NCBI GenBank assembly: GCA_037892935.1
Contig: JAYXKI010000003.1
Span: 1,674,001 to 1,738,000 of the forward strand
Reading direction: 5' to 3'
From: Phlebopus portentosus
Lineage: Eukaryota; Basidiomycota; Agaricomycetes; Boletales; Boletinellaceae
DNA: 64,000 nucleotides
In this document: positions 11,882 through 22,516 of the stretch, piece by piece
Layout of the letters: every line of letters starts with the position of its first letter
How positions within the stretch are numbered: the stretch's first letter is position 1
The notes under the pieces: generated by a model
What the model saw: only the letters and a program-made list of their open reading frames with translations
What the model was told of the DNA's origin: nothing
Databases searched by the model: none
Program-made: the position numbers and the translations under genes

Positions 11882-13294
11882 ATGTCTGCCCTCTTTGACA
11901 TCCTTGAATGCGCACCGTTTGCGGCTGAGCATGAAGAGGTCGAGACGGTCAGCTTCCCCGACTTCACCTCTCTCTTTCTCGAGGCCGACGCCAATGCAAG
12001 ACGCCGGTCAAGCAGGGAGCTGCGAGTACCACATACGATCCTCGAGGAGGACGAAGAGGAATCTGACGGCGACGATGACGACGATGATGGGGAGACCATC
12101 ATCTGGATTACTCCTCGACCTTGCCTGAGCAAGCAAGGCCTCGAGGAAATCGACGACGGCTTCAGTTTGGACGGGCCACCATCTCATACCGACGCAAATT
12201 TCAGCACCTCGAGTTCTGGCTCGGGCTCCGGTGACGAATCCACCAGTGGCGTTCGCCATTGTAGCCCAATAAGCTTAGACCGCCCTGCGGCTGAGTGCAA
12301 GTTTGATGAGCCTAATGAGAATGATGACGATGACGAATGGGTTGACATAGAAGAAGACGAAGATCTGAAAGACGGAGTCGACGATGACTCCTCCGGAGAC
12401 AGCAGTAATCTCTCAAGCGACGATGAGGGGGAATCAGTACTCTCACTCCTGTTTAGACAAGAGGACCTGCTCGGGCATGAGTTCGTCTATATCGACGAGA
12501 CATATACCAATAACAATTACGAAACCAGCCTGCCTGTTGAGAGCATCGTATACGGTGTCCATAGGACCTGTGACACATATGTCGCAGCGATGATGCTCTA
12601 CCTGAAATGGGCTGATCTACAGGACGAAGGGGACGAAGCCCAGGCCCGACGAGTCCTGATGGAGATCCAGACTACTGCGACTGGAGCTATCGAAGACTGG
12701 CTCAGCGACGTGTGTGACTTCATCCTCTATCTCCCCGTGAATGTGCTAAACGCTCTCCTATAGTGTCCAGAAGACGACTGGCCTCTCGGCCGTGCTAGAT
12801 GCGCCCTGATCGGACAGCTGATCAGACTTGAATTAATGCCCGAGACGTACATCTCCCAGCTCATCATGAGGATGCGAGATGACCTGTATTTGGACGGGCG
12901 AATGCAAGTTCTCCAGGCGCTCATCCACTACGCCGGTCCCCGGGCAGTTCATGAGGCAAATCTCGATGCCATAGACATCATTGCCGACTTTTGCAAGGCC
13001 CGGCCAGGACTTTATGTGGTGAGATGGCTCTTCTTGGTGAGTGATCATATCTTCGTCAAGAATTGAATTCCATGAGATACTCATAGAACTCATTTCAAGA
13101 AAATCAAAAGGGGCATATCCGCATATATGCTCCGCAATCGTCTCACGGACAATCGGGATTCTCGCTTCACTCGAGAGGAGTTACAGAGCCTCCTGCGGGG
13201 GGCATTAGAAAGCGAAGAATCAGATTCACTGCGCACGCTTCTGAATCTGGTTTTGGACCAGCGAGACCAGCGAGTAATCGCTAATCTCACATAA
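11882..13294 (+). CDS. Acidic/helical family protein, copy 2 (intact)
   Basis: No known family is recognised with confidence. There are three exons: 11882-12709, 12764-13036 and 13100-13294. Introns are 12710-12763 (gtgtgt...ctatag) and 13037-13099 (gtgagt...ttcaag), both phase 0, giving about 431 residues. The N-terminus is MSALFDILECAPF, then SFPDFTSLFLEADAN. Next come an acidic run, the hydrophobic TIIWITPR, a Ser/Gly-rich linker, DEWVDIEEDED, a Ser/Asp run, and EDLLGHEFVYIDE. From about residue 225 the sequence looks all-helical. The stretch RCALIGQLIRLELMPETYISQLI resembles the FIGELFKLxMLTexIMHeCI helix pair of MIF4G domains, which is only a suggestion. The C-terminus is LNLVLDQRDQRVIANLT. 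No signal peptide or membrane segment is seen. Confidence 0.7.
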
Positions 13295-13667
13295 ATCCAA
13301 AACGGTAGATATCGTACGAAGGCTCGGGGAGGCGATAGTTAGAGAAGCGCAAGTTGATCAGTAGCAGAAGGCAAGACGAGAATGACGGAAGGAAATTTTC
13401 GAACCAGGACTACTCCCCATCGAAAAGAATCGATCCTCGATGCAGACGGAAACCACCGGAATCATATAGATAATGTATGATAGCAAAATGGACACAGAAC
13501 CCAAAAGGCGACGACGAATTCGCCCAAAATGTACCTTTAGTGTAAATAGAGTCTCGTATCTGTATCGTACCTTGCAAGGAACAAATGGTGCCTCTCAGGT
13601 CGTGCGTGGTTCAGGGAAACGAGTTTCACTCGAGTTGAGACATCGAGGAAAATCAGTCTCTGGATGG

Positions 13668-14130
13668 ATCGGCATGCGCCTTGATAGGGTAGTCTATGAG
13701 ACTGGAAATGCCTTGGAGACATATATGGCGAAGGATTCAAATGAAGGACTCTAGATGGACGGCAGCTTGCAGGTCCTGCAGGCTCCCGTTCGCTATGCCT
13801 TGCGTCGGCCCTCGGCCCAGAGCCAGCTCAGGAGGTGAGTCCCGATGACCTCGACAAAATCACAGAAATCTGCGAGGCCCAACCAAGGCTTAAATGATGG
13901 AATGGGTCATCTACTTGAATGATTGTGTTCGAAACCCATGAGATGAATATCTCGCTTTCTAGAACACCAAAAGGGATATCTTTGCACACAAAATACGCAA
14001 TTTCTACGCAGAGGATCAAGATTGTCGGTCCAGTTGAAGACAACCAAAACCGCTCAACGTAGATTTCTGGATCTGGTCGCGGACCGAAAAGCCCAGCGAA
14101 TAATCGAGGAACTTCACATACGCGTAACCG
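13668..14130 (+). pseudogene. Relic of the family's 3' half within unit 2
   Basis: This decayed second copy lies behind the intact gene. 'cttgatagggtagtctatgagactgg', 'gagacatatatggcgaagg' and 'gatggacggcagcttgcaggtcctgcaggc' align in order with the exon 2 sequence for LIRLE, ETYISQL and DGRMQVLQA of the intact gene. A last-exon-like part ends in 'gcccagcgaataatcgaggaa' (compare DQRVIA). Several stops and frame breaks are present. Confidence 0.65.
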
Positions 14131-15429
14131 AAAGCAGGCTCGGGATCGCGACGACGAGAGAATCGCGATACAAAGCACGGCTGGAAAAAAGGTATAGGAG
14201 AATCGTCGAACAAGGACTGATCTGCATAGAGAAATCCTATGTGCGATGCGGAACGAAACAAATGGCGCTGCATACATAATGTGCGATATTGAGTGGTCAA
14301 AGAAAAGGGGTCGAAGAAGAACCACCAAAACGTGCCTTAAGTACTGAAAACCTTCTTAGTCTGTACTGTATCTTGTTAGGAACGATAAGCCTACTCGTAC
14401 CTTGCGTGCTTCTTCAAGAGCAACGAGTGGTATTGTTAAGACATCAAAGAGAGATATCAAGATGAGATGATGACGCCTCCCATAAAAACCGGAGGAAAAG
14501 TAAATTCTAGCTGTTATGTAATTATTCTCACTTATGTCAGCTTCTCGTATTCGATTCCCGCTCATCACGACTTTCAGATTGAAGAAGCTGCACATCACCT
14601 CATAAGCGGGATTTCGCCTCTCTATAGATGTACGCAACGGCACTTCGAGATCCATGAAGAATGAAGCGTGTACTACATATATGACAAACTATTGCTTTTT
14701 CATATAATAATTCAGCACATGTCTTCAACGGTGGCTTCCAACTTCATGTCCTGACAATTCTGAATCGCATCGGCCAAGCTTACTAGTTTTGGCTCGCCCC
14801 AAATATCGGTAGGGATACCTATTCAAAATATGACAAACTTACGAGCATGGGCAAAAATCAAATCGTTTTGTTAAGCAGGTTATATTAACGAGCCACTGCA
14901 AGATTGTACACGAAAGGAGCACGAATCAATCTGGATACGTACACGACAAGGTAACTACTTGCCTGGATTATTCTGCAGGCATTCCATTACTCTAAAGCTC
15001 TCAGCTTTCCATAGTATATAATAATAGATCGACGAGGACGTTGTAAACAAGCAGGAATCCGTGTATTTTCATTGAATTTAAATACCTAGTTGGAATAGTT
15101 GTATTGACACTTGAACTTTGTTTTCTGACCACGACGCAATCAAAGTGCATCATTGCTATTCTCCAAAGCCAGGACGACGCGTCCGAATATCCCGAAAAGA
15201 GATAAAGAAATCACGAATATGGAAGGGCGTAGCCCGTGGCTTGAACTTGCTCGATCCTTTATTTATTCGCGGACGCGTGTTGGATCCGTTCTTTCAAGTT
15301 CAACCTTCAACCACAACCTTCAACCGCCCTCCTCTCCCTTTCCCCTTCTCCTCTTCAATCACTGGGTTGCCCCTACAGTTTTGGACTGGTTGCTACCATT
15401 GTTGTCCGCGGCTTGTTCTACCCACCACC

Positions 15430-16851
15430 ATGTCTGCCCTCTTTGACATCCTTGAATGCGCCCCATTCGCGGCCGAGCTCGAAGAGGTCGAGACGGTCAG
15501 CTTCCCCGACTTTACCTCTCTCTTTCTCGAGGCCGACGCCAATGCGAGACTCCGGTCGAGCAGAGAGCTGCGAGTACCACAAACCATCCTCGAAAAGGAC
15601 GACGAAGAACTTGACTCGAACGAAGATGAAGATGACGATGGGGAGACCATCATCTGGATCACCCCGCGCGCCCGCCCTTGCAAGCAGGAACTCGAGGAAC
15701 CCAACGACGGCTTCAGCCTGGAAGAGCCACCATCCCCTACCAACACAGACAGTAGCACCTCGACTTCCAGCTCCGGGTCCAGCGAGGAATCCACCAGCGG
15801 CGATCGTCATCGTGGGCAAATAAGCGTAGACCGTCCGATGGCCCAGAGTGAGCTGGATGAGCTCAATGAAGATGGGGATGACGATGAAGAATGGGTTGAC
15901 ATTGAAGAAGACGAAGATCTGGAAGACGAACTCGACGATGACTCCGGAAATAGTAGTGGCCTCTCCAGCGACGATGAGGAGGAATCAGTACTCTCAAGCC
16001 TGTTTCAGACACGAGGACCTACTTGGGCACGAGTTCGTCTATATCGACGAGGCATATCTCAACAATAACTACGAAACCAGCCTGTCCGTCGAGGACATCA
16101 TATATGGTGTCCATAGGGACCTGCGACACGTATGTCGCAGCGATGAGACTTTACCTGAAATGGGTTGACCTGAAAGACGAAGGGGACGAAGCCCATGCCC
16201 GAAAGGTCCTGATGGAGATCCAAACGGCGGCAATGGAGCCATCGAAGACTGGCTCAGCGACGTGAGTGACTTCATCCTCTATCTCCCCGTGAATGTGCTA
16301 AACGCTCTCCTATAGTGCCCAGAAGACGACTGGCCTCTCGGCCGTGCTAGATGCGCCCTGATCGGGCAGTTGATCAGACTCGAATTGATGCCCGAGACGT
16401 ACATCTCGCAGCTCATCACAAGGATGCAGGATGAGCTGTACTTGGATGGGCGGATGCAAGTTCTGCAGGCGCTCATTCATTACGCTGGTCCCCGGGCAGT
16501 TCATGAGGCAAATCTCGACGCAATTGACATCATCGCTGACTTCTGTAAGGCTCGGCCAGGGCTTTATATGATGAGATGGCTCTTCTCGGCGAGTAACCGC
16601 TTTTCGTCGAGAACTGAATTCCATGAGATATTCATAGAACTCGTTTCAAGAAAATCAAAAAGGACATCTCTGCATATATGCTCCGCAATCGCCTCACGGA
16701 CGACCAGGATTCTCGCTTCACTCGAGAGGAACTCGAGAATCTTCTACGAAGGGCATTAGGAGGTGAAGAATCGGGCTCGCTGTGCAAACTGCTGGTTCTG
16801 GTTCTGGACCAACGAGACCAGCGAGCAATCACTAATCTCATTAGAACATAA
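15430..16851 (+). pseudogene. Acidic/helical family protein, copy 3 (frameshifted)
   Basis: It has the same start (MSALFDILECAPF) and architecture as copy 2, with the last two exons fully open (16317 onward, and ~16650-16851 ending at TAA). Exon 1 is broken three times relative to copy 2: an extra C near 16006 (ctgtttcagacacg against ctgtttagacaag), an extra G near 16118, and one base missing near 16227. The third-exon donor is also altered from gtgagt to gcgagt at ~16589. The intact 3' exons mean either recent decay or sequence error. Confidence 0.7.
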
Positions 16852-17209
16852 CGAGACATATCATGGGAATGCTAGGGTAGGCGTTTCTTAAAGAAGCGCG
16901 AGACGGTCGGCAGACGGAAGGAAAGACGGAAGGGACCTGCCGAACCAGGACTACTCCCGATCAAAAAGATTCGATCCTCGATGCAGATGGAAACCACCGG
17001 CATCATGTAGATAATGTACGATAGCAGAATGGTCACAGTACAGAAGACGAAGAAAATTGCTAAAAATGTACCTTTAGTGTAAATAGACTCTTGTATCTGT
17101 ATCATACTTTGCGGTGGACAAATGGAGCCTTTCAAGTCGTCTAAGCTCAAGGGAAAAACAGTTCCACTTGAGTTAAGACATTGAGGACAATAGGCCTCTA
17201 GGTAGACCG

Positions 17210-17620
17210 ACAATCAGTCTATGAGACTGGACATGTTTCTGGAAACATGTATGGCAAAACCTATCAAATGTAGGACTGTACTTGGAGGACCGCATGCAGG
17301 TTCCGCAAGCTCTCGTTCGCTGTGCCCTGGCCGACTCTCAGGCAGCTCGGGGGTTGAGTCCCGATGACTTCGACATAGTCGCAGAAATCTGCAAGGCCCA
17401 GCTAGTGCTTCATACGATGAGATGAGCCATCTACTTGAATGATTGCGTTCGTCAACAAGTAACAAAATCCATGAGATGAATATCTCGCTTCCTAGAAGAT
17501 CAAAAGGAATATCTACGCAGAGGCTCAAGATTTCGGTTCAATTGAAAACACCTACATCAGCTCGACATAGATTTCTGGACCAAAGTGACCAGCGAATGAT
17601 CGCGGAACACCAGATGCACG
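17210..17620 (+). pseudogene. Relic of the family's 3' half within unit 3
   Basis: The segment 'tggaggaccgcatgcaggttccgcaagctctcgttcgctgtgcc' matches the GRMQVLQALIHYA-coding region. 'cagaaatctgcaaggcccagctagtgcttcatacgatgag' matches the DFCKARPGLYxMR region. 'aagatcaaaaggaatatctacgcaga' matches the last exon. Stops interrupt every frame. It is homologous to the relics in units 1 and 2. Confidence 0.6.
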
Positions 17621-18109
17621 TAACGTAAGGAGGCCCGGGATCGCGACAACGAAAGAATCGCGATACAAAGCGCGGCCGGAAGAAAAGGCCTAGGGGGACC
17701 CCATCGAGAAGTCCTCTGTGCAATGCGGAAAGAAACAGATGACGTTGAATAGATATTGTACGACAGCAAAGTGGCCATAGAAAAGGGCGTCGAAGAAATA
17801 TCGCCCAAGGGAATTTTTAGTATGAGTAGCCTTTTGAATCTATACTATATCTTGGTATGAACGAAAAACCTACTCAAGTCTTACGTGCTTCTTCAAAAAA
17901 GCGACGAATAGTAGTGTTAACATCAAAGAGAGATATCAAGATGATGACGCCTCCCATAAAAATCGGAAATACCAGCTGTTACGTAATTATTCTCACGATT
18001 TCTAGTTTGTTGATGGTCCCGAAAAAAAGTTCACTAACATAACACGCAGGCCAAGTTGCGCTCAACACAGAACTCTGCTCTCATAAAACTTTCTACGCAC
18101 ATTCTTAAA

Positions 18110-20384
18110 ATGCTCGTACTATACGAGACCTCGTTAGGCTACTGCCTATTCAAGCTCACCGACTCCGCCAAACTCAAGAGCGCGGACTTATGGGAGGAGT
18201 TCGAGTCGCCCGAGCGGGCCAGCGGGCTGTACGTTCTTCTTCACTTTTACATTTCACTTATATCAAGATGACGATGTAATGCTTGTGCTTATTTTGAATG
18301 TATATGATACTGCAGATTAAAACTAAACGCAATCCACCGATTCGAGTCGGCTGCGTCCGCCGTGGACGAGATCTCCTCGATCCAGGAGGGCAAGCTCGGG
18401 AAAGGTCTGAAGAAGTTCCTGTCAGACGAGATTGTAGAGAAGGGGAAGCTGAAGGAGACGTTGACTGTTATCGACTCGAAGCTCGGTATGCTATCTACAT
18501 GTTCCCTCGGTGAATAGTCAAACTGAAGACGTGTATGCGAAAGGTGCTTCGATTTCGAAAAAGCTTGGGATCAAAGTAATGGCGGACTCGTCTACCACGG
18601 ACTTGTATCGCGGTATTCGAGGTCAACTAGCGGCGCTTCTGGGAGAGCTAGATCCTCGAGACTTAGCACAAATGAGCTTAGGTCTCAGTCATTCGTTATC
18701 ACGGTGCGTTTTGCCCTGAATGATTCCTGTGCAACTATTCTAACGGTCTAACTTTTCTCATTCACAACAGGTTCAAGCTGAAGTTCTCTCCTGACAAGGT
18801 GGACACGATGGTCATCCAGTCAATAGCGCTCTTGGACGACTTGGACAAGGAGATTAACATCTATTCTATGCGGGTGAAGGTTAGCTAAAGTGCAAGTATA
18901 AACTATTTCTCCTGCGATTTCTGATTATCATTGAAGGAGTGGTACGGATGGCATTTCCCAGAAATGAGCAAAATCCTGACCGACAGCGTCGCATATGCGA
19001 AGGTCGTCCGCGCAATGGGTACGTCTTCTCGCAACCTACACTTTGTTCAAAATTTTCTCAAATAAGCACGGCTCCAGGCTTCCGTACGAACGCAGCAAGC
19101 ACCTCCCTCGCACACATCCTCCCCGAAGAGCTCGAACAAACAATAAAGCTCGCAGCAGAAATCTCAATGGGGACCGAGATATCCGAGTCCGACATGGCTA
19201 ACATCAACGGCGCGTGCGACCAGGTCATCGCCATCTCCGCCTACCGCGCTCAGCTCGCCGAGTACCTCCGCAACCGCATGCAGGCTATCGCACCCAATCT
19301 GACTGCACTCGTGGGTGAGCTCGTAGGCGCGAGATTGATAAGCCATGCGGGGAGTTTGTTGAATCTAGCCAAGTTCCCGGCGAGTACGGTGCAGATCTTG
19401 GGTGCGGAGAAGGCGTTGTTTAGGGCGCTGAAGACGAAACACGATACGCCCAAGTATGGGCTTATCTATCATGCTTCGCTTGTCGGACAGGCTCCGCCAA
19501 AACTGAAAGGGAAGGTCAGTACCTTTCGTTTTTCTTTCTCACTTTACGGTGTTCCTGAGTCTTGGCTAGTTGGCTCGTATGGTCGCAGCTAAAGCTGCCC
19601 TTTCAATACGATACGATGCACTCACAGACGCAGACGGGAAGTCCGAAGAATCGTCCGCCTCCATCGGGCTCGAGAACCGCACGAAGCTCGAATCCCGGCT
19701 CCGAGCACTCGAACACCAAAATGATCTCAACGGGGTACGCAGTTTCAGCTCACCAGGGAAGAAACAAGCCAAGTACGAGGCAACAGGGGAGACGCGGACG
19801 TACAACCCGAGCGGTGATGTCGTTGGGTTAGTATCGACGCAACGCGAGCCCGTGCAAGCTGCTATGAAGGCCGTTGCGGACGTGAAGGCGGAGAAGAAGA
19901 GGGCGAAGAGGAAAGACGAGCGAAGAGGAGAGCGGAGAAGGAGGGGAAGGAGATTGCTGAGAAGGCGAAAGCTGAACTCGCTGCCGACGCTGACGCGATG
20001 GACATGGACGGGAAGTCGAGAGAGGAGAAACGGGAGAAGAAAAAAAAGGAGAAAGAAAAGTCTCCTGAGAAGTCTCCCGAGAAAGTCACCAACGGTGCTA
20101 TGGACGTAGACGCGAGGGATAGCGAGCCAGAAAAGAAACGAGAAGTTCGTTTTTTTCTCCTCTCTGGCGCGGTAGACCATTTGACCTTTTCTGTTTTCAT
20201 CCAGGCCGAGAAGAGCAAATCCGAAGAGACGGAAGACGAGCGCAAAGCTCGCAAAAAGGCCAAAAAGGAAGCGAAAGCAGCTGCGAAAGCTCAACAGCAG
20301 CAACAGCAAGAACAGCAAGACCAAGCCAATGGAGAAAGACCAAAGAAAAGGAAAAGGAAGTCCGAAGTGTTAACAGACGAATAG
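18110..20384 (+). CDS. NOP58: Box C/D snoRNP core protein NOP58
   Basis: NOP58 scaffolds box C/D snoRNPs that guide rRNA 2'-O-methylation and early pre-rRNA cleavage in the nucleolus. The start [16 protein letters not shown] matches the family N-terminus. Introns follow ERASG, DSKL, SHSLS, MRVK, RAMG, KLKGK and the KSPEK-rich tail, all near 50-90 nt. The Nop domain is clear: [14 protein letters not shown], the [20 protein letters not shown] helix, and the highly conserved [11 protein letters not shown] / [22 protein letters not shown] segment. The C-terminus is a Lys/Glu-rich KKE-type tail ending [11 protein letters not shown]. Oddity: the frame shifts by one base at ~19,915-19,925. Restoring a G (GAGGCG) links [12 protein letters not shown] to [17 protein letters not shown]. 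Confidence 0.95.
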
Positions 20385-20661
20385 ACTTGGAGGAGCTTTT
20401 TTTCTCATCTTGTTATTCGTTGTTACCACGTATCTATTTACATTGTATATACCTTCTTGCCATTGGGACTGGAGTTGAGTTGTGTTCCCATCGAATGTTC
20501 GACATGTGAAGCAATGAATGCGCAGACGCAGGAAAAGAGCAGACATCGTACGACTACGACGACTACGAGACTCGCATTTGCTCCCGCCGTCGCTTCTATC
20601 TACTCTTTCTTTCCTACCGCCAGGTCGCTGAATAGCAGGTCTGTCGTCCTTTACTACGGCT
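20385..20661. other. Intergenic region NOP58-ERG27
   Basis: This is a short tandem-orientation spacer of under 300 nt. It holds the NOP58 3' UTR and the ERG27 upstream region, with no separate gene. Confidence 0.5.
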
Positions 20662-22360
20662 ATGAACGGCGAAGGTCGAGCGAGGCCCATCATTATTGTC
20701 ACAGGTGCGAACGCGTGCGTACAGCTCTTATTTTATTTTATTTTATTTTATTTTATTTTATTTTATTTTATTTTTCACTTTCGACGTCGACGCTTGTTTA
20801 TTCACAAATTTGCCGTCCCCAGCGGCGTAGGCTTCGCCATCTGCCATCGTCTCCTCGTCCAACTCGCCCATCGAGTCCCGCCAGATTCTCTCCCTCAACG
20901 AGCAGTTTCACGGTGTATCAATCTCACCTTCATCCCTCGATAAATCCTCAGAACTCGTCCTGTGCGAACTCGCAGAATGCGAAACCCTCACGCTCATCCT
21001 GGCATGTCGGAATACGTCAAAAGCAGAAGAAGCGCGTACGCAGCTGTTGGAGTACCTCGACAAGGAAGTGGAACGAATAAAAAGGAAGGCAAAGAGTAGA
21101 GGGGAAGGGGATAAAGATATAAAGCATGCAGAGACGTTTAGGGAGAATGTCCATGTAATCGCACATCGTCTCGACCTCGCCTCCATCGGGAACATATTTA
21201 ACTTCGCGAGGGACATCGAATCAAAGTACGTAGCGACTCTTTTTGACCTAATCTACCTTCCACTGACAGCAATATCTCGAATAGATACTCATACGTATCA
21301 CACCTGGTCTGCAACGCAGGCGTTGCGTCATTCATAGGCTACGACTGGCCCCTTGCAATTAAGCAATTGCTCACGGATTTCATCGGTGCCGTCGTCTCAC
21401 CTCTGTACAAGATCCAACGTATCGGGGAAATGAGCGAAGACGGACTCGGGTGGGTTTGGCAATGTAATGTCTTTGGGCATTACGTTCTCGTGCGTTCACC
21501 TTCTTTCAGTTCATACATACGCTTCGCGCTTTGAATTTATGCGATTACGCGTATAGTTCCGGCTCCTCGAACCCCTCCTCGAGCGATCGTCTAATCACAC
21601 CAAGTCTCCATCCCGGATCCTTTGGATGTCTTCCGTCGAAGCTCTACCCGAATGCTGCGACCCTTCCGACTGGCAGCTCACCCACAACTCCAAGTCATAC
21701 GAAGCTTCAAAGCACCAGATCGACCTCCTCGTCGGGTGGTTCGAACAACAACAGCAAAAACAACAACAGCAAGACCGAAAGGCGCTGCGATTCCGGCACT
21801 TCTTATGCCACCCTGGCGTCGTACGCACCAATATCGCGGTCAAATCGCTGAATAGCGTTGTTTTAGATTTATGCATGCAACTTGCTTTCTTTACCGTACG
21901 TATCGTTTATCCATTCATCTATCCCATGAGAATGATAGTAATGGTCTTTTTCACATCCTTATAGGCGCACTTCTTTGGTTCACGCATGCACACAATAACG
22001 CCCTACAAATCCGCCATCTCCGCTGTACACCTCATGCTCGTTGCACTTCCCTTCGTCACGGTCGCCATCTCTTCTCCGGCTCCCACATCCTCCTTGGATT
22101 CGCACAGTTCCTCGAATTCCCACTCACCCTCAGCAGCGGACTCAACTAAAACAACTCCTCTGATCTCGAATTCAGAATTAAAAGCAAAAGCCTCCGTGCC
22201 ACTGAAATTCGGCTCACAGTGTAACTACTGGTTCAGTGAGTACGTTAACGCGAACGAAGTGCCCGAATGGAATGAGACTTTGGCGGCGGACCTCGTACGA
22301 AATTGCGAGGAGCTATTTCAGAAGTTCAAAGAAAGGGAAGAGAAGCGGTTAAGTTCGTGA
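20662..22360 (+). CDS. ERG27: 3-keto-steroid reductase (ergosterol C-4 demethylation)
   Basis: This short-chain dehydrogenase reduces the 3-keto sterol intermediate during C-4 demethylation in ergosterol synthesis, in a complex with ERG25, ERG26 and ERG28 on the ER. It starts MNGEGRARPIIIVTGANA; intron 1 splits the Rossmann motif, which resumes as GVGFAICHRLL. Later exons carry LTLILACRNTSKAEEAR, SHLVCNAGVASF (NAG motif), NVFGHYVL, the catalytic YEASK (Tyr-x3-Lys), and HPGVVRTNIA. The last exon contains AHFFGSRMHTITPYKSAISAVHLML and a Ser-rich insert before FGSQCNYWFSEYV. Intron donors and acceptors are canonical. Oddity: a 1-nt frame change between ~20,870 and 20,920 is needed to pass from VQLAHRVPP to the LNEQFHGVSIS frame. 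Confidence 0.9.
20729..20776. repeat. (TTTTA)n microsatellite in ERG27 intron 1
   Basis: About nine tandem attttt/atttt pentanucleotides lie inside intron 1 of ERG27, between the donor gtgcgtacag and the acceptor at ~20,820. They make this intron longer than others in the window. Confidence 0.85.
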
Positions 22361-22516
22361 TCATCTTTTGGACTCTTGGGTTCGTTTTGGATTGAATAAC
22401 TTTTCTTTTCATTTTTAAAAAATCCCTGAGCGTCTACTCATAGACAGTGGTCTAATATACAGTCTATCTCCTTGCATTCATCTTCCAATACATTTTTACA
22501 CAAATTTGATCCTTGT

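Larger units (their letters stand above)
10996..14543 (+). repeat. Tandem unit 2 of the triplicated block
   Basis: This is the middle copy and carries the only intact gene. Its first ~250 nt and its last ~600 nt are almost identical to the matching parts of the adjacent unit boundaries. For example, ~10,395-11,230 and ~13,937-14,770 differ at few positions. The coding regions are more diverged. Confidence 0.85.
14544..17998 (+). repeat. Tandem unit 3 of the triplicated block
   Basis: This is the third unit. It ends where similarity to the shared 'cataaaaaccgg...gttatgtaattattctcac' motif runs out, just before NOP58. It is the most diverged unit in its 3' part. Confidence 0.8.

Noticed and set aside
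19566..20324. 252-codon minus-strand frame opposite NOP58
   Set aside because: It is hydrophobic only because it complements the Lys/Glu-rich tail of NOP58; it crosses two NOP58 introns and has no family features.
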